Shown one piece after another: positions 22,812 to 33,962 of a stretch of 64,000 nucleotides of DNA. Source of the DNA: Gonapodya sp. JEL0774 (Eukaryota > Monoblepharomycota > Monoblepharidomycetes > Monoblepharidales > Gonapodyaceae); NCBI GenBank assembly GCA_027604505.1, contig JADIIX010000007.1:1-64000 (forward strand), in the 5' to 3' direction. Position 1 is the first letter of the stretch. Every line of letters starts with the position of its first letter. A program made the translations under genes and the position numbers. Below the pieces are notes generated by a model. The model made no database searches. It was not told the DNA's origin and saw only the letters and a program-made list of their open reading frames with translations.

Positions 22812-23987
22812 TCAGGTCGTTATATTGTTGCCTGCAAAAGTGAAGTTCGAGCTCTTCCGGCCCTCAACCCATCGTAGCCGTCGCTCCAAGTCCACGAGCT
22901 GGGCTTGCAGCTCTTGCTTTTCATGTACCAAATCCTCCTTTTCCTGACGCTCAGCCTCAAGCCGCTGCAACGCAGCAGAAAGTTTCAGCTCCACTTGCAC
23001 AACTCGTTCCTCATTCCGCGCCCGTGCGACTTCCTGCGCAACTCTGACGGTCGCTAATTCCACAGTTGCTGCTTCGTACCGATCTTGAAGCTGCCAGACG
23101 TCCATAACGGTGAGAAAACCACGAAGATTTACACGAGTTCATCACATGGAGACACACACCTCCTCTGCCTTAGACTTCCAAGCTTCGTACGCCGTGAACA
23201 ATTCATCATCCTTTGCTTTCAACTGGTTGAAAGCGTCTATCCAACTCCGAGCAACGTCCACACAATCGTCTCTTTCTTGAGTGATTTTCCAACAATGTTC
23301 CTGGAGCTCCGCCAACATCTCCGCAAGATCCGCTGCTGTTACTCGAGGGATATTTGTACCATCCGATTCTGATCCCCTTTCCATATTTGGAGAGTAAGAT
23401 CGGTGACCATTGGTGTCGGAGTAACGTGGGTGGAGAACTTCGTGTGGCTGCAAGTCTCGGCGTGGTGAAGCACCAGACTGCTGCTCAATCGCAGGTGATT
23501 TTGACCGTTTCGGCGTCCCGACACTCCTGCTTCTCTTCCCTGCCGACTTTCCTCGTGTTCTAGATCCACCACTCGAACCCACACTCCCGTGGGCTCCTGT
23601 CAAATCTCCCGATGGACGTCGGTCCGGCGAGCTTTGGTCTCCAACCATCACTGCAGCTTCTTTCAAAGGGAAAGGTTGCTGAGTACGGGAAAGGAAATTC
23701 TGATGTGTTGTGCGAGACGGAATCGGATGATTGTACGAACAAATGAGACGACGGCGAGCTTAACTCAGCTGGATATGCAAAACTTGACTCACAAGATATA
23801 TCTTCCGGGCTTCCGTCTAAAGGTCGGAGCTCCAAATCGCAGCAGTGAAAGGTTTTGAGTTTTTCAGATGCCAGATCCTCAAAACGTTGGTGGACCTGCG
23901 GCAGGCACTCCAGATGATGGCTGTTTGTGCCAGTAATGGAGGCCAACCAAACAACAGTCGATCAGACGTGCTTCACAAAACATACAT
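22812..23987 (-). CDS. Coiled-coil protein of unknown function
   Basis: Four exons close in phase into 302 aa: 23977-23987 (11 nt), 23793-23920, 23160-23650, 22812-23090. The last two exons are well supported; the first two rest on splice-site and phase fit alone. If they are wrong, translation could start at the ATG at 23648. The middle is Ser/Arg/Gly-rich with KRSR and PKRSK basic clusters. From about AADLAEMLAELQEHCWKI onward the protein is almost continuous coiled coil (LQAQLVDLERRLRWVE near the end). No catalytic motif or membrane segment. It could be a cytoskeletal or scaffold protein, but nothing in the sequence says which. Confidence 0.6.
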
Positions 23988-24120
23988 CTCTATCTACTAT
24001 AGTATGGTGAACTTCAAGTGTTATGCTTCAAAACTCCCCGGTACCGACCCCATGGAAGGACATAAACCGACGAAAGCACAACTTGTGTCCCAAACTTCCG
24101 TGAACCACTTATCCAAGTCA

Positions 24121-25618
24121 TTAGACTCTAAGTCTTTGTAATGTCTCCTGAACTTCTGAGATGGCGACGTGAGTTTCCTCTTCGCGTGTTGCGTTGTATG
24201 CAATCGAAGCCTGGTTAAGAGGGTTGAGTGGACTCTTTTTCCACACTGTTGCCATCCAAATGAACCAGAGAGGGTCCCAGGTGTATTTTGGTTCGCGAGC
24301 AGGCGCAGAAAGGAAAGCGAGGATGATATTTCAGCGGAATTGGATCGTTGGGTAATGCAGAGGAATACACATTTGAAGTAGCATTAAGAAATTTGGATTT
24401 TGAATCGAAAAAAGAGAAGGTCAACGGTGATGCTCAGCTCCAATACTGACAAGGTTTCGCTGACCATGATCGAAGAGACACTCACACTTTTGGACCATCT
24501 GTTTCAATTGACTGTGCCGTAATGTCGGGTTTTCCTTCTTCAACTTTTCCATATTCTCCTCCTCGAATCTTTCAATGCAAAAGCATAATCAAAACAACAC
24601 AACCCCGACAAGATCCGGTTGCAACCCGCGGTTCACTCACGCCGCGTACGCGCTCTTCACTCTTCGTTCCGGATGTCGTTCAACCTTGTCCGCTCCATTG
24701 AGATTCGGCCTCTTGCCACTAAAACTCTCCGTGCTGTCGTCTCCGCCATTCCCCGATCCCACATCCCGGTGGACTGCGGTCAACAAGTCCAACGCATCGT
24801 CGATATTGGACGCGGCGTACTCCTCAAGGCCATTGGAGGAGCCTGCTCCTCGTTGGTTGGGATTTGACAAAAGGAGTGGAGAGGCTGACGAGGAGGACGA
24901 GGACGAGGCTCTAATTGAAGGTGGGCGGAGGTCGACTTTGACCTTGGGCTTTGGCGCGAGTGACTTTTCTTCCTCGGCAAGAAGTCGCTCTATTTCTTCT
25001 TTTCGTCGAAGGGCTTCGAGGCGTCTAATCATTCGAAGGGGTCAAACAAGGTAATCTCTCCATCAAATTGCATCTCTCATTGTACGTAGCTCGAAGAAAC
25101 AAAGAGAAAAAGTCTCACTTGGCTTCCTGTTCCGCGCGCTTGTCCTGTTTCGCTCCTGCTGCCCAGTCCGCCGCTTTCAAATTTTCGTAAAGTATCGTGA
25201 GTCATGCTGCCCGAAGGCGAATCATCGACGACCCACGCCCCCGCCACCCAGAAATCCCAAATTCACCTTCACTTTTCTCTTTTTCCGCAGCTAATCGTTC
25301 CTCTTTGGCTGACTGGGCCGCAGCCTTCCTCTCGTTGGCTGGGAAATCCGGTTTGGAACGTCGGCGAGTGGGAAAGAAACTTCAAACATTCAAGTCCTCA
25401 CTCAGAAATCCGATTGCAACCTACCAGCTGCTGCCTGTAGAGCATTCATGATCAGGAGAGGGAGTGCATTCGACAACGTTCCAGGGTAGCGCGTGAGGAG
25501 CATCAATCGTTCGGACAGGTGCCCACGAAAGACATAGATGAGAGCTTCAGTGGAGGAATCCAAAGAGCACGAATCAGGAAAGACGGCGTACCTTTTGATT
25601 GACTTTCTTCGGTGGCAT
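24121..25618 (-). CDS. CCDC124/Lso2-type ribosome-associated protein
   Basis: Seven exons close in phase to 251 aa: 25592-25618, 25425-25434 (10-nt microexon), 25267-25338, 25119-25173, 24641-25024, 24486-24568, 24121-24245. It begins MPPKKVNQK, continues as a Lys/Glu/Ala helix (KQDKRAEQEAKRLEALRRK), and contains the family core RHPERRVKSAYAAFEEENM, then LRHSQLKQMVQ and KKSPLNPLNQ. These match human CCDC124, which binds idle ribosomes and helps them restart translation (yeast Lso2 is the short counterpart). The family length is about 220 aa. A Ser-rich insert precedes the HPER block. It acts in the cytoplasm by family knowledge. The 10-nt exon is needed to keep frame. Confidence 0.93.
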
Positions 25619-25754
25619 CGTTGATTGTAAGTGAAGGGCGCGGTGATGATGCTATAAAGCGGTGTTTTGAAAGGGGTGGTGAGATGCTCCATCTCGATGT
25701 TGTTCACAGAGAACATTACTATGTAAAACGATCCATTCTTTATCGCAAATTGCT

Positions 25755-26518
25755 CTATCGGTACAAGCTACAACCCTTTCTGAACACATCTCCAACTTGA
25801 CTCTTCCTCATAGGAAGAGTGGCAATGCACGTTGGAATATTTTCAGGCCGCTCCGTCCACTATGTAAGTTCACAAAATCCTGTGGATCAGAACGCGGGAA
25901 AACAAGCGATATCAAAGTTTCCATCACGTGCCTTGTGATACCTAATGCCATGCTCATCAAGACTCGCGGCGAGGGATTCGAGTTGAGATTCCCCTTTGAC
26001 CTGTAAGCAGGGAGGTCTGTTGCCATGCAAAGCACGGAGCAGCATGAACCACCGACAGGGGTCTCTGTTTTTGAACGAACCTCGAGCACCACCTTGTGCG
26101 TACTGCCAGATGCAGCGTCTTTCATGTATTCATCGACAATAGGGTCCTCACGATTCATCCAAAGGGCCGCGGTTGATGCGTGGCAAGCCTGGGCGATTAC
26201 ACTGAACAAGAGGTCCAGGGGTTCATAAAGGGAGCACAGACTGTCGCATTCAATGCGAAAGTACGTCTGCGAGTGTGAGCGATTGAAGAGTCACCTTCCT
26301 GTGTTCCATCCTTTCGACTACTGGATGCAGTTGGCGTGTTTGTGGGTGACGACAGGGAAAGAGGGCAGAACGTTGGGTGGGATAGTTGGCCCAGGACATG
26401 TCGAAAGCGATGTCGACAACGGTACCTTGACCAGATCCTTCCTCAAAACGATCCACATTGTCAGAGGATCCGACGTGGATTGAGGTTGTTCGATGGCGGA
26501 GATTTCAGCGTTAGCCAT
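25755..26518 (-). CDS. PTRHD1-type peptidyl-tRNA hydrolase domain protein
   Basis: Four exons give 150 aa: 26426-26518, 26081-26266, 25932-26000, 25755-25859. Motifs match PTRHD1: MWIVLRKDL, VIAQACHASTAALW, KVVLE, then ESLAASLDEHGIRYHKW and PENIPTCIATLP. The family shares the Pth2 fold thought to cleave peptidyl-tRNA, but PTRHD1 activity is poorly characterised. The last intron (25860-25931) fits only as a GC-AG intron, joining IRYHK to WTERPEN; the nearby GT site breaks the frame. Exon 2 starts with a ~12-residue segment not seen in the human protein, so its 5' boundary is the weakest point. Divergent from the SWEET gene with 259 bp between starts. Confidence 0.88.
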
Positions 26519-26777
26519 TATTATGATGTGCCGGTTGAGAAGAGTAGGAAACAAGCGTCGCCGGTTGAACGGAGGCACGGAGAAACTTTTGCAGAGAGTA
26601 TGAGCCAGCGAATGGAAGATGCAGTGGTCGTAGCGGGGGGGTGACAATTGTTGGCGGTTTAATTAAATTCGATATGATACTGACTATCTTCGAAACCTTC
26701 GTGCCTCCGTCTCCGTCTCGTGAAAGGGAAGCCCCAGAAACTCCAAAACGACACCAAGCACACCAGTTCATTCAACG

Positions 26778-27849
26778 ATGCTTCCTTCTGACACTTACTC
26801 CTTAATCACCCAAGTCATAGCTCCATCCCTTGGCGTTGTTACTGCAACTCTGATATTGTATGTGCCCATCAACTTTATCCCGCTCCGCGTTCAGATCATT
26901 TGTTTCCAACCGGCCTGCGTTCCATTGTGATTGTCTTCTTTTCATATCGCCTGGAAACCCATTGAAATAAGCGTATCACCGCTTCAGGAGGTGCGAGTGA
27001 TAGATCGGACAGGGGAAATCGGCAACTACAAGTGAGTTGTAAAGACTTCTGATCTGCGTGAATTACGCACACATGTGATGAGAGCTTCTGCATGCAGTCC
27101 TCTTCCCTTGGCTTTCATAGTGACAAATGCCTTGTCTTGGTTATTGTACGCTCTACTTGTCGGCAATTTTTTCATCTTCTGGTCCAACATTACGGGATTC
27201 TGCCTTGGACTTTACTACGTTGTGACTGTGTTTGGGACTGGTGGCATCACAGGAGTGAAAAAGGCGGCAATTTTGAGTGGTGAGGTTCCTTGTTCAACTT
27301 GGAAACTATTCTCTAGAGCAGGCTGTTTCGTCATCTATTAAGTGTTTGCCGGCGGACCATTTCTCATTCTCAATGGATTTCAAGTTGCGTTCCTTGTCGT
27401 GAATCCTAGCGATCCGGATAGAGCGAGGTTCGTTCGAGCCTCCTGTTGTGTCTTCTGGCAGCTTTTAACATTGCCACCTTGATGCTTCTCCAACGCATGT
27501 ACACATCTCTCTGCTCAGAGCAATCGGTGGATGGATCTGTGTCACTGCGCTCATATTTTTCTACACTTCCCCACTTTCCACACTTTACCATGTCATCTCT
27601 ACGAAGAACGCATCCTCCTTCTCTTACCCTCTTTCCCTCGCCTGCGTACTCAACGGCTCTCTGTGGACTTTATACGGCTTGGTTATCGGCGACGGATTTG
27701 TGTGGGCTCCAAACGCAATCGGGACGGTTGTTGGCGCGGTGCAAGTTCTCCTTCTTCTGCTCTTCGGGAGTGGGAAAACCCGCAAAGCGACACCCGGAGA
27801 CCAAACGGAATATCAGAGAGTGTCCAGCAATGTGGAAGGGCTAGATTGA
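26778..27849 (+). CDS. SWEET-family sugar transporter (MtN3/saliva)
   Basis: Five exons close in phase to 245 aa: 26778-26857, 26972-27031, 27098-27279, 27343-27427, 27519-27849. Two MtN3 triple-helix bundles are clear. The first has TLIFVSPLQEVRVI, GNYNPLPLAFIVTNALSW and LLYALLVGN. The second has ALIFFYTSPLSTLYHVI, SYPLSLACVLNGSLWTLYGL and APNAIGTVVGAVQVLL. Seven membrane segments and the usual length. SWEETs are uniporters for mono- or disaccharides; the substrate is not readable from sequence. The family is present in plants and animals and in only some early fungal lineages, which bears on the likely organism. Its stop is 37 bp from the convergent cytosine deaminase stop. Confidence 0.95.
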
Positions 27850-27886
27850 CGTTTCGTTTCATTTATTGCCATTTGATGCAGCAGGA

Positions 27887-28595
27887 CTACGCAGTTGCGG
27901 TGACCCCCTCAGTTGGACCCTCTGTGGTCTCGCCAGTGTCCTCCGCCCACATTTCCGGCTTCTCCGCGATAAATTGCTGCATAAGTTCTCTGCAACGAGC
28001 ATTGTTCACGACAGTGACCTCCACTCCTCGAGATTTCAAGAGTTCCTCTTCACCGAGATACGTTTCGTTTTCACCAATAATGACTCGAGGAATCTTGTAC
28101 AATAGAATAGCTCCCTTTTTGGAGTAAAGAAGAAACAAAAAATAAAGAGAGAGAAGATCATCATGTGGTCATGCGCTCCAACAGCTCCTGAAAGCGGAAG
28201 TCATACCGAGCACATCGAACACGGGCTGAGTGTAGTGTAGAGCGTGCAGTTCTTGTAAACCGATGCTGGAAGCCTACCAGCGTTCTCTGATAGTGTCGGA
28301 ATGACCGCCCACCGTGAAACGAGGTCGAGGTGAAGACGTCACGATTCCCGCCCACCACGTACCCAAGGCGTTCATTTCCCCGTGGTGGATCGCACTTCCG
28401 TGTTGATGTCTCTGATTGTGGCCTCGTCCGATCACTTTGCCTTTGAAAATAGGTGGATGAGCGTGTTCTCGGGAGCATCATTCCAACTCTTCACTCACCA
28501 TCTAGAACAATCACAGAGCCGATAGGCACTCCTCCTTCTTTCAGTCCTTTTTCGGCTTCCTCGATTGCTTGCAGCAGGAACGGATCTGAGGTCAT
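27887..28595 (-). CDS. Cytosine deaminase, Fcy1 type
   Basis: Four exons close to 160 aa, matching yeast Fcy1 (158 aa): 28499-28595, 28363-28440, 28207-28286, 27887-28114. The zinc site is complete: HGEMNAL (His and catalytic Glu), then PCSMCSGAILLY with the two Cys ligands. Other Fcy1 features are AIEEAEKGLKEGGVPIGSV, GRGHNQRHQHGSA, IPRVIIGENETYLG and the tail RCRELMQQFIAEKPEMWAED. The enzyme converts cytosine to uracil and ammonia in pyrimidine salvage and also acts on 5-fluorocytosine. A normal, intact cytosolic enzyme. Confidence 0.96.
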
Positions 28596-28840
28596 TGCGA
28601 GGATTGTTCTGTGAGAGAATTTTGCAAACGCACAACGACGACGTTGGTTGTTGATCGCCAGCCCTGTTCCTTGATCCGCTGTGATCGGATGAATGGCTTC
28701 GCCACACCCCCCTCCCCCCGTCCCCCTTCCCCTGCTTAAACCAATGAACAGGAAACTATAGCTACTATTACAACTTCTTTCAGACCCATGAGTGCACAGT
28801 GTATTATGTAAGATTGCGGAAGTGCAAGCCAGTTTCACTA

Positions 28841-31013
28841 TCAAGCCACACGCTTCCTTAATTCCTTGGCTTTTCTGAAGTTAACCAATACAGCGGCTGC
28901 TGTTACTCCGAATCGGCCACGCCCAATAGGTCGAGCACCGAGTGGAGGTTTTGCTCTTGAAGCAGGCACTCTCCGCTCAACCTTCCCTTTGGATATGGCC
29001 GCCTTCGATGCCTTTTTCGGACTCTCCACCTTCGCAGGTTTCGGATTCTTCTTCGAAATCGAGTCCTGTTTTTGCGTTTGTCCGGATGCCTCAGACTCCT
29101 TCAACTTTCGAACCGCGAGTTCTCCCTTGGTGACAATCTTGGGTGGCATCCGCTTCTCACGCGCGGCCTCCATCCGACGGGCAAGGAGCGCGTCTGAGAA
29201 TAGAGGAGTCGCTGATTCGGGAGTGGGCAGTTGTGACCCTTGCAGCAGGGCCTGCCGGTTTTGGAAACGGCGCAGGAACGCTGTAGGATCACGAGGAAGG
29301 TTGGCAAAGACGGGCTCATGGAGTCCTGCATTCGAAGTATCAACTTTCAGTTCACTTTGACCACAAAACAAGATTTCCAACTCACCCAAGAATTCATACA
29401 CCGCACCCAATCCGGCATCCCAATCCGCTCCCCACAATGCCATCCCTTTAACAACCATCTCGACGCCAGTCGACGTCTTTGCGGGCCCGTCACCTTTCAG
29501 AAACCTAACTAGTGGTGCAACTGCTGCCCGCTCCCGGATCTGCCACGCAAGTTCTGCAGGTCCCTCCACCGTTCGCCTGGTAATTGGAAGATTTGAGGTT
29601 GCGGCTGTAGACCGGGCCGACTCAGCAACAGCGGTAAGAAAGGCGGTGGATACATCGAGCTTAGAGGTGGGTTGTTCAATGGCAAGCAGGACATATCGGT
29701 GGATCTTAGAGGGGTTCTGCTTGGGTGGGTGTGGTGGGATATAGGGTAGAACAGTAATCCCAGGGAAAGAAGAAGGAGGGGCTGACGGAACGCTCGCGAC
29801 TGGCAGCGGTGGAAGGATGAGGTAGGATGTGACAGGAATATCAACCCTAGATAGAAAGATCCCTCCTCAGATATTGCATATGAAAGATCAAGATGAGTAC
29901 CAGCACTTACACGAGCCAATGACACCATTCCTCATACGATGAAGTTTCGACGTTCGGGCGGTCTGAAATGATTGGACCGTAGGTTCAAGATTGGGGGTTC
30001 AGTCGGTCCAACCCAAAGCTTTACAACCCACCCAAGTCCAACATCATAAGTGTGAAGTAACGGGTCCGTTCGTCATTTGTAGTAATAGAAACTTCAGGCG
30101 ATTCGAGTGTCACACTTCCGAACGCCACCTTTTCTCCAATGCGAAGTGGCCTCCGTTTTGGAACGGCGGAGTCCTTCGAGGACGGCATCGGTTTCGGTAC
30201 TCTAAACGCCACTTCAACTTCAACTTCTGGTTGGAAAAATCTGCTAGGTGATTGTGTGAGCTGATGCCGTCGTTTGTGATGCTGAGCAATCGGTGCGGAA
30301 ACAGCACCAAAGATGTCGGTGAGGACTTCAAAACGAGATGCAGCCGCGAGGAGGGAGAGACAGTTGTGCTTGATAAAGTGATCATGTTTCATAGCGATGG
30401 ATATTTGGGAGGATGGGTCAACTGCAACGCCTGTCACAAACGGGTAACTGGTGAACCAACGGATATCCTCATTGAGGAACTGAATGAGGTTCGCGACTCA
30501 ACTGTTTCGCCGCCGAAACTTCGCGTGATTTGCAAGTTTGCTCCACTCAAGGTCAATTTCCGCGAGCCTCTTTGCCTGAATAAGTTCGTCCAGCTCGTTA
30601 GCAAGAGTTGCCCTCTCTTCGGCAGAGCTGGCGGATTCCACTGCAGACCGCAAACTGCCGATTCGAGCTCGCAATATCTCGATTCGCTCATTCACTCTTT
30701 GTCGCTCCATCTTTAGGACCTTAAGCGCCTCTAAGTACGCTCGCTGCAGAGTTGTTTTTACATTGGAGTGGAGTGGGTTGCTTGCAACAGGGTTCAATCT
30801 GGAGGTAGAAACCACGCCTGAGGTTTCCAACAAGTTCGATTCACCGGCATCGACTGTCGAAGAGAAGAAACGAGTGCAAGTGGCACGATTTCGTGTCACC
30901 AAGGACACAAAGAGCCCTCGATTCGCGACATTACACGAGGTCGCCGTAGGCAGAGGAGAAGGTTGCGATCGAGCGGCGTAGCGCAAAATGCAGCGCGATG
31001 TTGGCGTAGCCAT
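28841..31013 (-). CDS. Mitochondrial ribosomal protein mL38 (PEBP fold), with in-frame TGA
   Basis: Exons 30032-31013, 29911-29962, 29386-29846 and 28841-29325 close in phase over 660 codons, provided a TGA at 30498-30500 (codon 172) is read through. The N-terminus (MATPTSRCILRYAAR) is an Arg-rich mitochondrial presequence. Past the TGA the same frame continues VANLIQFLNEDIRW, matching the mL38 EVRW region. Then comes the PEBP domain: TRYFTLMMLDLDRP, SSYEEWCHWLV, LPYIPPHPPKQNPSKIHRYVLLA. A Lys-rich C-terminal extension follows (28841-29130), beyond the usual family length. mL38 is a large-subunit protein of the mitochondrial ribosome. No intron that removes the TGA in phase was found. The TGA may be a premature stop (CGA to TGA), readthrough, or a sequence error. 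Confidence 0.85.
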
Positions 31014-31414
31014 TTTCCTGAGACGGTTCTGGTTCTCAAACACTGTTGCAGAGCAAACCAAAAGAGAACCAGAGGAAATACCAGAACTTGCATTTTATGT
31101 TCATTCCGATGAAATAATGATAATGATAATGCTATCAATAACATAAAGATACGACTAAAGCATTATTTACCGCTCTCAACCTGTCACAACATGTCGAGCA
31201 GAGTACCCAAGCGGAACGCTACGCGTCGAATCCCTAGATACAGCAGTGTTCTTCTCTTCCAATTTCATTGAGGCAAGAGGTTCGGGTATCTGTGTTTCGG
31301 GGTATCTGTGCAATGGTTCGGGCATCTGGCATCTATGTGCAAGATATCCGGTTTTCTGCACCAACTGACGTCCGTGCACAAGCAAACGCGATCCTCGGGT
31401 CACCGATTCCAAAA

Positions 31415-33600
31415 ATGTTCGCCGCTCGCACTCTCCGAAGCGTTCCTGTTGCAAATGCTGCTCGGAGTTTACGGACGTATGCTACGGAAGCCACAAAGGA
31501 TGGTTACAAGGTGATGATTCTATTCAACATCCATCCCTCCGCCTCTGGGATCATTAGAACATGGGGATTGATCATTGGCGTGAAAACTGGATGAGCTCTG
31601 CATCCCCATCAGAATACGGGGGAAACGATGCGCTTCTTGTTCAATTTGTTCCCCAATTCCAAGACCAGTTATCGCTCCCACAAGATGGACTTGGAAGCGA
31701 GCAACATCTTCAATGACCCATACCTGTCGTGAATTACTATTGTGGAAAGTTGGTTTCCAGAACAGTTGAAGGAGATAGTCACCGGACTGGACGTTGTTCG
31801 TCCAAACACATATGGCGAGGTCGGCCTACCGGACCTGACCTGCCCCAAACCCTCTTCTATTTAGGTGGTCATCATTGGTGGTGGAGCTGCTGGTGTAACG
31901 GTTGCAGCCAAGCTCGCTCAGACTCCGTTCTTCCACAACACACGAGACATTGCGATCGTTGAGCCCTCTGCGGAGCACTTTTACCAACCTCTATGGACCC
32001 TTGTCGGCGGTGGCATCAAGCCGTTTAGCGAATCTGCTAAGGCCACACGAGAAGTTATTCCTCAAGGAGTGAGCGGAAGAAGTTTGTCATGGAAGCCGTT
32101 TTGCTGTGCTCATGCAATGCTTTTCTGCAGGCTGAGTGGCTTAAAGCTCGTGTGTCTAAGGTAGACCCCGTCAAGCAGACGGTGGCGACGGATGACGGAA
32201 AAACGGTTGGTCTCCTGCATCCCTAGCTCTCAGTGCTGAGAGCTTAAACCACTTTCGCTCAGGTCAAGTACGACTTCCTCGTTGTGGCACCCGGAATCTC
32301 ATTGGACTGGGACAAAATCCCGGGCCTGGTTTCGACCCTTGGAAAGGACGGCGTCACATCAATCTACTCCGCCCAAGCAGTACAGGGTGCTTATGACATG
32401 ATTCGGTCATTCCAGGGGGGAAACGCCATTTTTACTCAGCCTGCGACACCCATCAAGTGAGTCAAGTTCCTGTACGAAGGTTTGGAGTCACACAATTTCA
32501 TCGAAATATGCGTCAACAAGATGTGCTGGGGCACCCCAGAAGATTGCATATCTCGCTGAGGAACTTTTTCGGTCAAACGGAGTTCGAGACAAAGCTACCG
32601 TGAAATTCAACACCGGCATGGGCAAGATATTTTCCGCGGACTACTTTGGCGAGGCTCTCACCAAAATCGCAGAGTCGAGAGGAATCGAAGTGAATCTTGG
32701 GACGAACCTGCTCGCGATCAAGCCTGAGTCCAAGGAAGCAGTCTTTAAGAAAGGCACACAGGAAATCGTGGAGAAATATTCACTCCTTCATGTTGTACCC
32801 CCCATGTCGGCTCCTAAATTTATTGGGGAGTCTGGACTCGGCAATGCTGACGGGTGGTGCAACGTCGACAAGTTTACTATGCAGCACGTGAAGTACCCCA
32901 ACGTTTTCTCCCTGGGCGATGCTTCGTCTCTCCCAACTTCCAAGACCGCCGCCGCGATTTCCGCACAGTCTAAGTTCTTGGTCAACAACCTTGTCGCCGT
33001 TATTGGGGGTGAGACAGTACTGAATGGAAAATACGATGGCTACACCGGTGAGAGCACTACTTGTGAATTGTGAGGGGTCTAATAATGATTCTGACCGAGG
33101 CTGGTTCATTTTGCAGCATGCCCGCTTGTTACTGGCAAAAACAAGGTGAGATAACGTTTACTGTCGCATTTTCTAATTTCCGATCTCAAAAAGTTGCATA
33201 TCCATCTAGCTCATCATGGCTGAGTTTTCGGGTTATGACTTCGAACCTCTCGAGGTGAGTTCCTCTAATAGAGTCTGTAGGGGCTATTCTCACCCTATTT
33301 CCTACCCGAATCGTAGACCTTCCCATATGACCAACGAACCGAATCCGCCTTCGGTTACACCCTGAAGACGGAAGTTTTCCCCTGGCTTTACTGGGACGCG
33401 ATGCTGAAGGGATCGTGGAGTGGCCCAAGGACGATCCGAAACGCTGTCCAGGGAGTTATAAAAGGAGAGCCCATTTATGTACGTGATTTCGCCGTCTTTT
33501 TGGAGGCTCTTGGCGGCACCCCCTCACACCGTGCGACTTGCTTTAGGCGCCCTATGACCAATTCTATCCTGGAAAGCTTGAGCACAAGCATCACCATTAG
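31415..33600 (+). CDS. Sulfide:quinone oxidoreductase, mitochondrial (SQOR type)
   Basis: Nine exons close to 461 aa: 31415-31510, 31865-32068, 32131-32205, 32263-32456, 32521-33047, 33117-33145, 33210-33254, 33317-33478, 33547-33600. Exon 1 is a mitochondrial presequence (MFAARTLRSVPVANAARS). The mature protein begins with the FAD motif VVIIGGGAAGVTVAAKL. Two Cys at the human SQOR redox-disulfide positions are present, in KCAGAPQK and in CPLVTG. The VKYDFLVVAPGISLDWDKIPGL block and the C-terminal EHKHHH tail are typical. It oxidises sulfide at the inner membrane and passes electrons to ubiquinone. The first intron is the longest (354 nt). The gene is divergent from mL38 with about 400 bp between starts. 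Confidence 0.96.
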
Positions 33601-33962
33601 ATATTTCAAAATACGTGGTTTTAGTTTGTGTTGGGTTAACAATGTTCTGGACAACTAGCCGCATTTGCAACTCCAAGATAGGAAGGCGTAGTATGCCAAT
33701 CCTACATCCCCGCCCAGTCGTTGCACGTGCGAAGTGGTGGCGAGGACTTCTGCATGTATAAAACATTTTCCTCATATTCAGACGGATCTTTTGAACGCCT
33801 CTGATCACGAACACCGACGGAACAGTTCTAATCGGGTGATATCCTGGATATGGGAATGTTGTACGGGAATAAAATCGCTTCTGCCGTTCTCACTCCAGCA
33901 ACTTGATTCCTTCGTAATTAATGCACCGGCAGCACGTGCCTCAATCTCCTCTGTCCGCATTC

